A stretch of 5,011 bases of DNA from the NCBI GenBank assembly GCA_900555745.1, contig USMH01000092.1:1-5011 (forward strand). The letters are read 5' to 3'. The stretch comes from an uncultured Collinsella sp. (GTDB lineage Bacteria; Actinomycetota; Coriobacteriia; Coriobacteriales; Coriobacteriaceae). Within the stretch, counting starts at the first letter, position 1; the number at the start of each line of letters is the position of its first letter. The notes below the pieces were generated by a model. The model saw only the letters and a program-made list of their open reading frames with translations. It had not been told where the DNA came from and ran no database searches. Below, one piece after another: positions 4,324-5,011 of this stretch. The translations under genes and the position numbers were made by a program.

Positions 4324-5011
4324 ATGCAGGCACAGAAGGCGGAGGGAACCCGCGACCTTATCGGCGCCGAGATGCGCGCCTGGCAAAAGATGCAGCAGAT
4401 TGCGGCCGGCGTGTTCGAGCCGTTTGGTTTTAAGCCCATCGAGACGCCCGCGATCGAACAAGTGGACGTGTTTGTCCACGGCATCGGCCAGTCGACCGAC
4501 GTCGTGCGCAAGGAAATGTTCCGCGTGTTCAGCGGTGCCAACCTGGAGCGCGTCTTTACCGAGGGCACCGACACCAAACTCAAGCCCAAGCAGCGCCTGG
4601 CACTTCGCCCCGAGGGCACGGCCGGCGTGGTGCGCGCCGTCGTCGAGAACAATCTGGTGCCCCAGGGCTCCACGCCGTTTAAGGCGTACTACGCCGAGGC
4701 CATGTTCCGCGGCGAGCGTCCCCAGAAGGGCCGCCTGCGCCAGTTCCACCAGGTGGGCATCGAGTGGCTCGGCGCTCCCGATCCGGCGGCAGACGCCGAG
4801 TGCATCATCATGCTCATGGAGTTCTACAAGCGCCTGGGCTTCGATCTTTCCAAGCTTCGTCTGCTCATCAACTCGATGGGTGACGCCCAGTGCCGTCCGG
4901 CTTACCGCGAGCAGGTTAAGCAGTTTATCCTCGATCACGCAGACGAGATGTGCGACGAGTGCCGCGAGCGCGCCGAGCTTAACCCGCTGCGCGCCTTCGA
5001 CTGCAAGAACG
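4324..5011 (+). CDS. hisS: histidyl-tRNA synthetase, 5' part (cut by window end)
   Basis: The 229 complete codons present encode the N-terminal catalytic part of a class II histidyl-tRNA synthetase, which charges tRNA-His with histidine in the cytoplasm; the full enzyme is usually about 420 residues. Visible landmarks are EGTRDL (7-12) at the N-terminus; the motif 1 region around KPIETPAIEQ (37-46); RPEGTAGVVRA (95-105), which helps form the histidine site; and motif 2, MFRGERPQKGRLRQFHQVG (127-145), whose FR and R residues contact ATP. CDECRERAELNPLRAFDCKN (210-229) is the usual segment in the insertion domain region. Between KEM (63-65) and LRPEGTA (94-100) there are 28 residues, about 16 more than in the B. 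subtilis enzyme as I remember it. A short leader without a T-box precedes the gene. The histidine-specific motif and anticodon-binding domain would lie beyond the window. Confidence 0.97.
   Translation, partial: MQAQKAEGTRDLIGAEMRAWQKMQQIAAGVFEPFGFKPIETPAIEQVDVFVHGIGQSTDVVRKEMFRVFSGANLERVFTEGTDTKLKPKQRLALRPEGTAGVVRAVVENNLVPQGSTPFKAYYAEAMFRGERPQKGRLRQFHQVGIEWLGAPDPAADAECIIMLMEFYKRLGFDLSKLRLLINSMGDAQCRPAYREQVKQFILDHADEMCDECRERAELNPLRAFDCKN

Overview
The window reads like an ordinary chromosomal segment of a moderately GC-rich, gut-type actinobacterium. Gene content and protein style fit the class Coriobacteriia (Collinsella or a relative), but this is a judgement from recognition, not from a search. 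All four protein genes lie on the + strand.

Layout: (1) 1-278 is non-coding as far as I can support. It holds a likely terminator of whatever lies upstream (21-56), then a second, stronger terminator-type hairpin (171-211) only 68 bases before the first gene. That placement suggests a short RNA or an attenuated leader. (2) 279-1262 encodes a ten-helix EamA/DMT-type transporter and closes with a textbook intrinsic terminator (1275-1299). (3) 1378-2676 encodes an M20-family metal-dependent amidohydrolase. It is followed after 38 bases by an MFS transporter of the oxalate/formate-antiporter-like type (2715-4019). The two are probably one operon, in which a solute is imported or exchanged and an amide bond in it (N-acyl amino acid, peptide or similar) is hydrolysed. 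The substrate is not readable from the sequence. (4) 4020-4323 is a 304-base intergenic stretch, most of it occupied by three consecutive strong hairpins (4053-4120, 4136-4185, 4199-4258), followed by a TATAAT -10 box and a ribosome binding site. (5) 4324 to the window end is the 5' part of hisS (histidyl-tRNA synthetase).

The most interesting part is the hairpin array upstream of hisS. The outer two hairpins share a 30-base apical core (22 of 30 positions identical), with a compensated base-pair change and the same G-T wobble. Their basal stems are unrelated in sequence yet each is fully self-complementary. This looks like a family of selected structured elements rather than chance. The middle hairpin has a 15-bp perfect stem, a 12-bp palindrome at its tip and an alternative pairing partner downstream. 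I found no CRISPR array, insertion sequence, tRNA or rRNA. I see no clearly new multi-gene system; the novelty, if any, is in the non-coding DNA.
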